Source of the DNA: Nicotiana tabacum
Lineage: Eukaryota; Streptophyta; Magnoliopsida; Solanales; Solanaceae
Length of the DNA: 64,000 bases
Reading direction: 5' to 3'
Assembly: GCF_000715075.1 (NCBI RefSeq)
Contig: NC_134100.1
Coordinates: 29,804,042-29,868,041 of the forward strand
Made by a program: the position numbers and the translations under genes. Within the stretch, counting starts at the first letter, position 1. Each line of letters begins with the position of its first letter. The notes beneath the pieces are model-generated. The model did not search any database. It was not told the DNA's origin and worked only from the letters and a program-made list of their open reading frames with translations. Below, one piece after another: positions 45,296 through 56,428 of this stretch.

Positions 45296-46474
45296 CTAAA
45301 ACAATTGTTCGTCCTCGAACGGACAAAAGAAAGAAGTACCTGGGTCGGAAAATAGGTGAGGATAATGGCCCCGCATATCGGACTCGGACTCCCAAGTTGA
45401 TGCCTCAGGGGGCTGACCTCTCCACTGAACACGCACCGAAGGAAAACTCTTCGACCTCAACTGTTGAACCTGCCGGTCTAGAATAGCCACCGGCTCTTCC
45501 TCATATGACAGATCCTTGTCCAATTGGACAGTGCTGAAATCTAACACGTGCGATGGATCTCCGCGATACTTCCGGAGCATAGATACATGAAACACGGGAT
45601 GCACAGCTGACAAGCTAGGTGGCAAGGCAAGTCTATAAGCCACCTCTCCCACACGATCAAGAATCTCAAATGGACCGATGAACCTAGGGCTGAGCTTGCC
45701 CTTCTTCCCAAATCTCATCACGCCCTTCAAAGGCGATACACGGAGCAATACCCGCTCCCCAACCATGAAAGCAACATCTCTGACCTTGCGGTCTGCATAA
45801 CTCTTTTGTCTAGACTGAGCTGTACGAAGTCTATCCTGAATAATCCTGACCTTGTCCAAGGCCTCTTGAACCAGATCCGTACCCAATAACCGAGCCTCTC
45901 CCAACTCAAACCATCCAACCGAAGATCGATATCGCCTACCATACAACGCCTCATACGGAGCCATTTGAATGCTGGACTGGTAGCTGTTGTTGTAGGCGAA
46001 CTCTGCTAAAGGCAAAAACTGGTCCCACGAGCCTCCAAAATCAATGACACAGGCTCGGAGCATGTCCTCAAGAATCTGAATAGTCCTCTCGGACTGACCG
46101 TCCATCTGGGGATGAAATGTTATACTCAACTCAACCTGGGTGCCCAACTCTCGCTGAACCGCTTTTCAGAAATGCGAGGTAAACTGCATACCCTAATCCG
46201 AAATGATAGATAGCGGCACCCCATGAAGGGGAACAATCTCCCTGATATAAATCTCGGCTAACCTTTCAGACGAATAGGTGGCTGCAATAGGAACAAAATG
46301 CGCTGACTTGGTCAGCCTATCAACAATAACCCAAACTGCATCAAACTTCTTCCGAGTCATCAGAAGCCCAGTAATGAAATCCATCGTAATCCTCTCCCAC
46401 TTCCACTCGGGAAGTGCAATCCTCTGAAATAGACCACCAGGTCTTTGATGCTCGCACTTAACCTTCTGACAATT
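45296..46474 (-). pseudogene. pol: T integrase core, C-terminus and chromodomain
   Basis: Integrase core in 46384-46193 (MDFITGLLMTRKKFDAVWVIVDRLTKSAHF; LSIISD then a stop) and 46147-45296 (FHPQMDGQSERTIQILEDMLR with the catalytic Glu; WDQFLPLAEFAYNNSYQSS). The C-terminus carries HPVFHVSMLRKYRGDP and a chromodomain (about 45300-45440; ILDRQV, VRVQWRGQPPEASTWES), which in chromoviruses can steer insertion to heterochromatin. At least two stops (46472, 46190). Confidence 0.92.
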
Positions 46475-47704
46475 CTAACACCGAGCCACATGCGCAACGA
46501 TGTCTTTCTTCATCTTGCGCCACCAATAGTTCAGCCTCAGATCCTGATACATCTTTGCGACGCCCAGGTGAATAGAATACCGAGAATTGTAGGCCTCCGC
46601 TAAGATCAACTCTCGAATCCCATCAACATTGGGCACAAAAACTTGCCCCTGCAATCTTAATACGCCATCATCATCTAAGGTTACTTTCTTGGCACCTCCA
46701 CGCTGCACCGTGTCTCTCAAGACACACAAATGGGGATCATCGAATTGCCGATCACGGATACGCTCCAATAACGAAGAACGAGCGACCGTGCAAGCTAATA
46801 CTCGACTAGGCTCAGAAATGTCCAACCTCACAAACTGATTGGCTAAAGCCTGAACGTCCAAAGCAAGCGGTCTCTCACCAACCGGAATATAAGCAAGACT
46901 GCCCATACTGGCTGACTTCCTACTCAAGGCATTGGCCTTTCCCGGGTGATATAAGATAGTGATGTCATAATCTTTCAACAATTCCAACCACCTCCTCTGC
47001 CTCAAATTCAACTCCTTTTGCTTGAACAAATACTGAAGACTCTTATGATCCGTGAACACCGCACACGCCACACCATACAGATAGTGCCTCCAAATCTTCA
47101 ATGCATGAACAATGGCTGCCAACTCCAAATCATGCACTGGATAGTTCTTCTCATGAACCTTCAACTGCCTCGAAGCATAGGCAATGACCTTGCCATCCTG
47201 CATCAACACTACACCAAGTACAATACGAGATGCATCACAAAAGACTGTATAGGGCCCTGAACCTGTGGGCAAAACCAACACCAGTGCCGTGGTCAAAGCT
47301 GCCTTGAGCCTCTGAAAGCTCGCCTCACACTCATCTGACCATCTGAACTGGGCACCTTTCTGGGTCAATCTGATCATAGGGGCTGCAATGGATGAAAACC
47401 CCTCCACGAACCGATGGTAGTAACCTGCTAACCCCAGGAAACTCTGAATCTCCGTAGCTGAAGCTGGTTGAGGCCAGTTCTTGACTGCCTCTATCTTCTT
47501 TGGGTCTACCTGAATACCTGCTGCTGATACGACATGACCCAGGAATGCAACCGAACTCATCCAAAACTCGCACTTCGAGAACTTAGCATACAACTGACTA
47601 CCCTTCAGGGTCTGAAGAACCGCTTTGAGGTGTTGCTCATGCTCCTCCTGACTGCGGGAGTATATAAGAATATCGTCAATGAAGTCTATCAGGAACAAGT
47701 CCAA
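46475..47704 (-). pseudogene. pol: T RT C-terminus, RNase H and integrase zinc region
   Basis: 409 open codons directly after a stop. RT palm motif FIDDILIYS (residues 8-16; family usually YVDD/FIDD). RNase H from [13 protein letters not shown] (155-167), [21 protein letters not shown] and [11 protein letters not shown]. The RNase H end reads [12 protein letters not shown], whereas the family has four more residues including an Asp before ALSR; this in-frame gap probably removes a catalytic Asp. Integrase zinc part [14 protein letters not shown] to VARC, then a stop before the second Cys. Confidence 0.92.
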
Positions 47705-49411
47705 CTAAGGTCTGAACACTCGGTTCATCAACTCCATGAACGCTGCTGGGGCATTAGTCAATCCAAATGACATGACCAAAAACTCATAGTGCCCATACCG
47801 AGTGCGAAATGCTGTCTTAGGGACATCAGACGCCCTAATCCTCAGATGGTGGTAGCCAGATCTCAAATCTATCTTTGAAAACACCCTCGCACCCTGAAGA
47901 TGGTCGAATAAATCGTTGATCCTCGGCAGTGGGTACATGTTCTTAATCGTCACCTTGTTCAATTGCTGGTAATCAATACACATCCTCATTGAACCATCCT
48001 TTTCCTTCACAAATAGCACTGGTGCGCCCCAAGGCGAAACACTGGGTCTAATGAAACCCTTCTCAAGCAAATCCTGAAGCTGACCCTTTAACTCTTTCAA
48101 TTCTGGCGGTGCCATACGATACAGCGGAATGGAAATGGGCTGAGTGCCCAGACCCAGATCAATACAAAAATCAATATCCCTATCGGGCGGCATGCCCGGC
48201 AGGTCTGAAGGGAAGACCTTGGGAAACTCCCGAACAATAGGAACAAAATCAATAGACGGGACCTCAGCGCTGGAGTCGCGAACATAAGCCAGATAAGCTA
48301 GACACCCCTTCTCGACCATGCGTCGAGCCTTCACATAAGAAATAACGCTGCGAGAAGAATGACCAGGAGTCCCTCTCCATTCTAAATGGGGCAAATACGG
48401 TAAGGCTAAGGTCACGGTCTTGGCATGACAATCCAAGATCGCATGATACGGGGACAACCAATCCATCCCTAATATGATGTCGAAATCCACCATATCCAAG
48501 AGCAACAAGTCAACACGGGTCTCAAGACCCCTGAATACCACAACACATGAACGATGAACCCAGTCCACCACTATAGAATTCCCCACTGGCGTAGACACAT
48601 ATACAGGAATACTCAAGGCCTCACTAGGCATAACCAAATAGGGCGCAAAATAGGATGACACATATGAGTACATAGATCCGGGATCAAATAGAAAAGAAGC
48701 ATCCCTATCATAGACCGGAATAGTACCTGTAATCACAGCATCTGATGACTCAGCCTCTGGCCTGGCTGGCAAGGCATAACAACGGGGTTGGGCCCCACCT
48801 CCCTGAATCATATCCCTGGGACGATCGGCTGCTGGTTGACCCCTACCTCTAGCGGTCTGAGCTCCAACACTAAGACCTCTACCTCCACCTCTATATCCTC
48901 TACCTCCGCCTCTAGCTGGCTGGGCAGGCTGTGGGGCAACTGGTGCCTGGATCAGCGGGCAAGGACCCTGCTGCTGCGAGCTACTGGAAGCTCGAGGGCA
49001 ATATCTGGCAATGTAACTCATATCGCCGCAAGTATAACAAGCCCCCGGCTGCTGAGAATAACGAAGTGGTGGTGCGCTGATAGGTGCTGATTGTGAACTG
49101 AAGAGCTGCTGGTCAGAATACTGCGGCTGAGAACCACGACCACCTGGTGTACCATGAGAAGCCTGGAGAGCTGACTGAAAGGGCCTCGAAGGATGGCCTC
49201 TACCATAAGAATCCCTACCTCCAGACGAGGTACCACTGAATCTACCAGAATGACGGGGCCTCTTATCAGACCCATGACCACCTCCCTGAGCAAGTGCCAT
49301 TTCTATCTGACGGGCACCATCTGCCACCTCCTGAAATGAAATCTCACTACCGGCACTCATGGCCATCTGAACACGGATCGGCTGGGCCAACCCATCAATA
49401 AACCTCCGCAC
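47705..49411 (-). pseudogene. pol: T gag C-terminus, protease and RT N-terminus
   Basis: A long 568-codon open stretch. Residues 1-48 are the end of the gag core ([15 protein letters not shown]); Ser/Gly/Gln-rich spacer; knuckle [14 protein letters not shown] at 125-138, where the expected His is Tyr; Arg/Gly-rich spacer 165-200; protease [16 protein letters not shown] (240-255) with [12 protein letters not shown] (311-322); RT from about 430, with [19 protein letters not shown] and [15 protein letters not shown], ending MNRVFRP before a TAG. Gag and pol are one reading phase, as in plant chromoviruses. Confidence 0.93.
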
Positions 49412-50294
49412 CCTCTCTCTCTCTCTCTATCGGTGGGGAGTATCAAAATGGCATGACGAGCAAGATAAATGAACCGGGTCTTATACTGGGTGACCGTCAT
49501 AGGACCCTGCTGGAGACGCTCAAACTGCCTACGAAGAGCATCTCGCTAAGTAACTAGAAGAAAATTCCCCAGAAATAACTCTGAAAATTGATCCCAGGTC
49601 AATGATGGCGACCCTGCTGGCCTGGCTAAACAGAAATCCCTCCACCAAGTCTTGGCGGATCCTGGCAGGCAAAAAGTGGTGAAGTCGACCCCATTGGTCT
49701 CTACAATGCTCATAGTCCATAGAACCTCATGACAGCTGAATATGAAATCCTGAGCATCCTCTGAGGGGGTGCAACTATATGTGGTTGTGAAGATCTTGGG
49801 AAACGATCAGGCCTCCACAAAGCATCCGCGGACATAGCCGCACCATCGCTGGACTGAGCCGCAATACCTGGCTGGGCTGCCACAGCTGACTGAACTGCCA
49901 CGGCTGGCTGAACTGCTGGAACCTGAGCCTGAGGAGCTACCGGCTCTGGGGTACGAGTATTGGGAGCCTGAACTCCTCCCCCAGCCTGAGATGTGGCTGG
50001 AGCTACGGGAAGCAAACCCGCTCTAGAAATGCCCTCCATAAAGCCTACCAGTCGGACCAAAGCGTCCTGAAGCACTAGAGTGGCTATGAAACCCTCTAGG
50101 ACCTGAGCTGGCCCCACCGGAGTTGCTGGAGCTGGGACCCCTTCGTCGTAGTCTACATGAGGCTCCACCTCTGGGACTGCCGCTCGGGGCTGAGCTCTGC
50201 CCCGGCCTCAGCCTCGCCCCCTGCCCCTGATAGGAGCTGCTGCTGGGGGCTCGGGTTTCTGCGCGGTAGAGAAGGAAGCACGTGTCCTCGCCAT
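49412..50294 (-). pseudogene. gag: T gag N-terminal part
   Basis: Start ATG at 50294 (MARTRASFSTAQKPEPPAAA), Arg/Gly-rich, with a TGA at 50210-50208 (Arg codon by C to T at a CpG). It continues VEPHVDYDEGVPAPATPVGP with an Ala/Gln/Pro-rich spacer (50168-49710). The capsid core is then frameshifted around 49720 and 49560; fragments match the usual chromovirus gag (49690-49430). CT repeat at 49409-49425. Confidence 0.85.
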
Positions 50295-50475
50295 CTATGA
50301 AAGAACAGAGTGGAAAGACAATCAGTACTTGAGAAACAGAATCGCATGACAAGAATGAACAATGGTGAAGTTTTCCTAACTCAGTAGCCTCTGTGGGATA
50401 AATACAGACGTCTCTGTACCGATCCCTCAGACTCTACCGAGTTGTCCGTGAGTTGTGAGACCTAAGTAACCCAGG

Positions 50476-50487
50476 GCTCTGATACCA
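50476..50487 (-). other. T primer binding site (initiator tRNA-Met)
   Basis: Plus strand GCTCTGATACCA, i.e. TGGTATCAGAGC on the minus strand, three bases inside the LTR end at 50491. Usual for Tekay/Del elements. Confidence 0.95.
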
Positions 50488-51156
50488 ACTTGTCACGACC
50501 CGGATTTCCCACCATCGGGTGTCGTGATGGCGCCTACTATCAGAGCTAGGCAAGCCAAATATTTAAAACACCCTTTCCTGCTTTCTTTCAAACAATATAA
50601 TAAACGAGACAAAATTTAAGCGGAAGACATTAAATCTAAAGCAACTGAAAACCAAAAGTGCGGAAGTTTAATACACATCACTACCCAGGTCTGGTGTCAC
50701 TAGCTCACGGACTACTACAGAATGCTACAAACAATGTCTGAAAGGAAATACATCATGTTTGTCGGATACAAGATGAACAAACGAAAAACATTGAAAGGGG
50801 CTTCAGCCTGCGAATGCCGGCTAGGCTACCTCGAGAGTCCTTGGACTGAAAATAGATCTCATAAGTCCTACTGCAGTGGTCCGTAAGCTGCTCCCTGATC
50901 TGTGCACAAAAATGCACAGAGTGTAGCGTCAGCACAACCGACCCCATGTGCTGGTAAGTGCCTAGCTTAACCCCGGCAAAGTAGTGACGAGGCTAAACAG
51001 GACCTACCACAATTAACCTATACAGATATATATATACAAGTGCAAGAAAATAATAACAAGATAATACAAAGTAAAGCTAAGAGGGGACATGCTATCGGGG
51101 AGTAACAGATAAAAATGAAATATCGGAAATAAACAGAAGAAACTCCGGTTCCCATG

Positions 51157-51676
51157 ATATATATATATATATATACAGATAAAAATGAAATATCGGAAAT
51201 AAACAGAAGAAACTCTGGTTTCCATGATATATATATAGTGGACGGCGTGCCACACGATCCCATGATATCATATATAAGTGGATGACATGCCACACGATCC
51301 CATAATATCATATATAAGTGGACGGCGTGCCACACGATCCCATAATATCATATAAGTGGACGGCGAGACACACGATCCCATAATATCATATAAAAGTGGA
51401 CGGCGTGCCACACGATCCCATAATATCATATATAAGTGGACGGCGTGCCACACGATCCCATAATATAATTCGAAATATCTGATTTTGTAAGGAGAGTCCC
51501 ATTAGGGGAAATCAACAACATATCACTCCAACCCGGCTAGGGTACAACTAACAACCCAAAATATCCCGACAAGGGAGACTATATATATCAGTCTACACAT
51601 CCCGGCAAGGGAGTAATCCCTTCTTCCTCAACTAACACATTCATGTTCGAGCTACCGCTCCAAAATATATATATAT

Positions 51677-51711
<35 letters not shown>

Positions 51712-52102
51712 TGGACGGCGTGCCACACGATCCCATAATATCATATATAAGTGGACGACGTGCCACACGATCCCATAATATCATATATAAGTGGACGGCG
51801 TGCCACACGATCCCATAATATCATATATAAGTGGACGGCGTGCCACACGATCCCATAATATCATATATAAGTGGACGGCGTGCCACACGATCCCATAATA
51901 TCATATATAAGTGGACGGCATGCCACACGATCCCATAATATCATATATAAGTGGACGGCGTGCCACACGATCCCATAATATCATATATAAGTGGACGGCG
52001 TGCCACACGATCCCATAATATCATATATAAGTGGACGGCGTGCCACACGATCCCATAATATCATATATAAGTGGACGGCGTGCCACACGATCCCATAATA
52101 TA
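51157..52102. repeat. Two 40-bp arrays with AT tracts in T 5' LTR
   Basis: First block 51236-51468 has six units, several variant (one 37 bp); second block 51709-52102 has ten nearly uniform units. (AT)n tracts precede both (51158-51174, 51664-51708). A 65-bp duplicate near 51110-51230 also occurs. Confidence 0.93.
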
Positions 52103-53036
52103 ATTCGAAACATCTGATTTTGTAAGGAGAGTCCCATTAGGGGAAATCAACAACATATCACTCTAACCCGGCAAGGGTACAACTAACAGCCCAAAATATC
52201 CCGACAAGGGAGAGTATATATATCGGTATACACATCCCGGCAAGGGAGTAATCACAACACCTCAACTAACACATTCATGTTCGAGCTACCGCTCCAAAAG
52301 TACACCAATCACAATCTTACCTCAACCGTTCACATTATATGAAACTCATCAAATAAACAAGGAGATTGTCTCACGTTATTCGAATTAAAAGCAATTAAGA
52401 CTCACGGTCATGCTAGACTCTGGTGCATAGATAACCGTCACCATTCCTATACACCGTACTCCACATTAGCAAGTAGCAAATAACATCCTAATCCTATTTC
52501 CTCAAGCCAAAGTTAGAACAAACACTTACCTCGAATGCTCCAAACTCAACTCACGCTTCTAGTATAGCTTTACCTCTTGATTCCACCACCAATCCGCTCG
52601 AATCTAGTCATAAGTTACTTAATCACATTAATAATTACTAAATGAACCACTCCTCATGCATGAAAAATAAATTTTACAAGGTTTTTCCCAAAATAGTCAA
52701 AAACACCCCCCGGACCCACGTGGTCGAAACTCGAGGTTCGGACCAAAATCCGGTTACCCATTCTCCCACGAATCCAAATATGATTTGTTTTGAAATCGGA
52801 CCTCAAATTGAGGTCCAACTTCTCAATTTGTAGAAAACCCAGGTTCTACCCAAAACACTCAATTTCCCCCATGAAAATCTATGATTTGAATTTGAAATCA
52901 TGTTAAAAGATGTCAAGGAATAAAGAAATTAAGTTAGAAATCACTTACCTATCGTTTTGGAGAAGACAAGTTTTTTTGGAAAATCGCCTCTTAGGTTTTG
53001 GGTTTTTGAAAAGTGGATAAATGACTGAAAATCCCG

Positions 53037-53050
53037 AATTTATATATATG
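53037..53050 (-). promoter_or_regulatory. TATA box of T 5' LTR (element promoter)
   Basis: Minus strand CATATATATAAATT, with a CpG-dense region of GCGCGGACCGCGC-type repeats at 53061-53340 upstream. Transcription would begin about 30 bp lower, leaving some 2.5 kb of LTR in the transcript. Confidence 0.6.
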
Positions 53051-54049
53051 CTGGGGGCTGGCGCGGACCGCGCAGAAATGCACCGCGGCCGCATGGCTGC
53101 CGGAGCGGACCGCGCGGAAATGTACCGCGGCCGCGCCGAGGGAGGGAAGAAGTGGGCTCTCAGAACCCACCCAGCGCGGACCGCACTGATTTGGTACGCG
53201 GCCGCACTGGTCGACCGGGCTACCGACCCTCTGAACCCCCACCACGCGGACCGCACAGAAAAGCATTGCGGCCGCGTGGCTGCCAGCGTGGACTGCGCGG
53301 AAACGGCCGCGGCCGCGCTGGGCCTGCAACACCTGAACCTGCATTTTTTTAAGTCTAAGACCTCTCGGGCCTCACTCAAAACTCACCCGAGCCCTCGGGG
53401 CTCCAAACCAAACATACATATGATCTTAAAACACCTTACGGTCTCATTTGTGCGATCAAATCGCCAAAATAACATCATATACATAGAATCAAGCCTCAAA
53501 AGACATGATTTTCTTTCAACTTTCATAAAACTCAAATTCCCCATTTTAAGTCTGAAACATGTCATATGACGTCCGTTTTTAGCCAAACTTTACAGATAGT
53601 GCTTAAAACATATTTAAGACTCGTACCGGGTGTCGGAACCAAAATACGAGCCCCATACCACAGTTTTCTGATCAATTTCCTTCTTTATTTTCCTTAATTA
53701 ATTTCAGAAAACAATTTCACACAAAATTTCATTTCTCGGGCTTGGGACCTCGGAATTTAATTCCGGGCACACGCCCAAGTCCCATATTTTTCTATGGACC
53801 CTCCAGGACCGTCGAATCACAGGTCCGGGTCCGTTTACCCAAAATGTTGACCGAAGTCAATATTATGCATATTAATATCAAAATCCATCAAATTTTCACA
53901 TAATTCACATATTCTAACATAAAAACTTTCCGGCTACGCGCCCGAACTGCGCACGCAAATCGAGGCAACTAAAAGCGTGGTTTTCAAGGCCTCAGAAGCG
54001 CGGAACAAGGAAGAACTACGGTGATAACCCTTTGGGTCGTCACACTTAC

Positions 54050-54857
54050 TGACATCTTGACGAGTCTACCATTCCAAGGCTGCCCCACTCAAGCTCTTAC
54101 TAAAATATGCCATCAAGAACTCATCTTTCCCGCCAACACTTTTAATTTCACTGCAATAACCCCTCAGATGGGCTACTGGATCTCAAAGCCCGTTATACAG
54201 GTTAAACTTTGGCATTTTAAATCTCGCAGGCAAATGAACATCAGGGAATATACACAAGTCATTGTAAGATATGTTAATCTGATTTCCCATCCCTTGAATG
54301 TTTTTTAAGGATTGTTTTATACCTTTAAGCTTTCTAGATATCTCGTTTCGCTCTTCTTTTCCTGTGAACTTTTTATTTTCAATATGAGGCTCATTCTGAG
54401 GGCTATGATTGTACGAGTCCAGGACCTTGTAGGCCAACTCTGAGGAGTATTATTGGGCATCATGAGGTTTGAACTGGTGGTCACTATTGGACCTAAGGAG
54501 AGGTTATTGAGAAGTTATGATGATGGAGGTAGTGGATAGGATATGAGGGTTGTCTTCGAGAAATATAGCTAGAGGATGAATGATGGAGCTACTAGGGAGG
54601 TTGGGAAGGCTATGATAAGCGGGAATATATGGAGAATATGGTGGATCATCTGACATTATTACCAGATCTTGGGTGAGGGTGGCATCTAGGAAGCTAGGTG
54701 GTGGCGGTGGTGGTGCCTTACTAGTCATCCAAGCATGATACATGTATATCATGTGTTGTCTTAGCATCCTTACCTCTTTAACCAACCCAATATCTTGTTC
54801 ATACAATTATTTTTGGGCACCAGTATCAACCAACTCAATTTCATTTTCTTTTGCCAT
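54050..54857 (-). pseudogene. gag: B gag, N-terminal half
   Basis: Start ATG at 54857. Pieces: 54806-54504 (VRMLRQHMIYMYHAW, then a PPPPPP run and acidic/Pro-rich spacer) and 54437-54183 (KLKGIKQSLKNIQGMGNQINI, LCIFPDVHLPARFKMPKFNLY), then a readable capsid part to the T insertion with SLSGAALEW and a stop. The sequence continues on the far side of T at 40931. Early stop (about 54806) and others. Ogre/Tat type gag. Confidence 0.82.
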
Positions 54858-55284
54858 CACTTGTCTACTTTTCGACCGTATGCTGTAGGGAAGAGAAACA
54901 GTTTAAGAACCACAAACCAACCACCCATCTGTTATAATGAAGATAATAAAGAAGAACAAAATGAAGTCATCATGTTAGCGTTAGGGCATTTAACAAAAGT
55001 TAATCTCACATTATGTGCAATGTACCTAGTCATAATTATCGATTCTAAAAAGACTTCGAGGGTACGAAGGTCATATGGCATCATCCCAATTTGCTCGTTC
55101 TAGACTTCATCTTTTCTTTCCTCATTAACACTCCTTGGTTTTGCTCATTTTAGTTTCTCTCTTTTTCTTTTTGATTATCACTCTTTTCTTTCCTCTCATC
55201 CCACAACTTCATCTTTTCTTCTTTTTTTCTTTTAAATTCAAAAATGATTCGATCTAACTCGATATAGTTTGTCTACGTAGCAAC
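54858..55284 (-). other. B leader, proximal part
   Basis: No gene supported. Pyrimidine-rich stretch at 55100-55240 and the phrase GTTTGTCTACGTA at 55268-55280, which is typical of Ogre leaders and is cut there by G. Confidence 0.55.
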
Positions 55285-56428
55285 AACAAGAAGAACAAGA
55301 GACTTACTAGCGCCACGGAATTCCCGACACTTGATTTGTGTTGTTTGCCCTTTTTTGGGTCTTGAATCTTGAGAGAACCTTGAGAGGATGTTCCTAGGGT
55401 TCTAAGGTCTGAAAATAGTGAAAAGAAATGACTTAAAACGGGTTGGAGTCATCCTATATAGGTCCAAATATCTTAAACCGACTTAGTGGGCCCCATAGAG
55501 AGGTGCTTGGCGCAGTCTCGCGAAAACGCGAATATCTCTCTACTCCGAGATCGTATCGATGAATGGTTTAATGAGTTGGAAACTAGACTCATAGATCTTT
55601 AATTTTGTTGATATATCAACCCGTAATTCCTTGTAAATTATGAGAAAAGATTAGAAACATTTGACCTAATGTTTAAGTAAAATTATGAACCTAAGTTGCG
55701 ACAACCTTTGTCGACTTTTGTTTCATAACTCGTTTGACTTCAAAACTTATGATACGGATATTATATGATTAAAATACCTTAATAAATGACCTTTTGAGTG
55801 TATTAAGCGCCGCTAGATTACCTGAAAATACGAGTTACAACATCCTTGATTCGTTTAACTTCTAATACTGGTTAATCACTCTTATACACTCTTGTATCAC
55901 TTAAGACCAATAGGATTGACTTCTTATCATCTCAAAGATAATTCTTTTTGGATTTATGTTAACTAATATATGGCATGAACTAACACATGTGGATATGGGT
56001 TGTAACACCCTCCCCCCTTAGGAACATTCGTCCTCGAATGTAAGGGTTTATGGGGAGTTTAAATCATCGTGGATTCCAATGGAAATTTCCGATCAATTTT
56101 CCCCTATAAAATGGTCACTAGCAAAACTTGCAAGTAATTAAGCCCAACATATGGCTTCACAAGGCTACACAAAGCATTATGCGTATTTACATTATCTACA
56201 TATCACCATTTTGTATTAAGGAGGAGTATTCTCAATTTATTGCTTACCTCATAGAGCCGTTTCACCTTCCAATGTATCTTGTCTTCCACCAGCACCCTTG
56301 TTATCTTCATTCTGGAATAAGTAAGGGTATTTAGACTTCATCTTCTCTTCTGCTTCCCATGTCATTTCTTCCATATTTTTGTTCCTCCACAATACTTTGA
56401 CGGAAGCTACATCTTTTATGTTCCACAT
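55285..56428 (-). mobile_element. G: chromovirus remnant (LTR plus chromodomain end)
   Basis: On the minus strand: a chromodomain end, short 3' region (CATTCGAGGACGAATGTTCC), PPT TAAGGGGGGAGGG (56020-56008), then LTR start TGTTACAACCC (56007) running to about 55285. B leader phrases lie on both sides (TCTACGTA at 55280; TGAATCAGACC from 56429). The LTR end and exact borders were not resolved. Different family from T. Confidence 0.7.
56316..56416 (-). pseudogene. G chromodomain fragment
   Basis: The minus strand encodes a chromodomain C-terminal part with VASVKVLWRNKN, MEEMTWEAEEKM and YPYLF, the standard end of a chromovirus integrase. Only about 35 codons remain; everything upstream in pol is gone. 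Confidence 0.8.

Larger units (their letters stand above)
43407..46052. repeat. 1.32 kb tandem duplication across the T 3' LTR/pol junction
   Basis: Units 43407-44728 and 44729-46052 run from LTR sequence (TCAAGCCTC) through the PPT into the end of pol (TGACACAG). The join at 44728/44729 shows no clear microhomology. Units differ at scattered bases (about 2% in the coding part by eye), and the inner LTR fragment matches the 5' LTR better than the outer one does at several sites. Confidence 0.92.
40937..54044 (-). mobile_element. T: Tekay/Del-type chromovirus (Ty3/gypsy), exact target duplication
   Basis: Minus-strand order: 5' LTR (54044-50491), initiator-Met PBS (50487-50476), gag-pol (50294 to 45296), a partial LTR (45285-44729), a second copy of the pol end (44728-43972), PPT and 3' LTR (43961-40937). 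Both outer flanks are CTTAC (40932-40936 and 54045-54049), an exact 5-bp target duplication. LTRs start TGTGACGACC (minus). The 5' LTR is about 0.5 kb longer through repeat copy number. A chromodomain at the pol end and long LTRs place it in the Tekay/Del group. Inserted in gag of B, which resumes on both sides. Stops and frameshifts disable it, but it is less decayed than A or S1. Confidence 0.94.
50491..54044 (-). repeat. T 5' LTR (3554 bp)
   Basis: Ends TGTCACGACC (plus, 50491) and GTCGTCACA (54044). Longer than the 3' LTR because the repeat block with its flank (AATTCGAAA.ATCTGATTTTG to CCCGGCAAGGG) is present twice (51465-51620 and 52100-52250). Confidence 0.94.
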
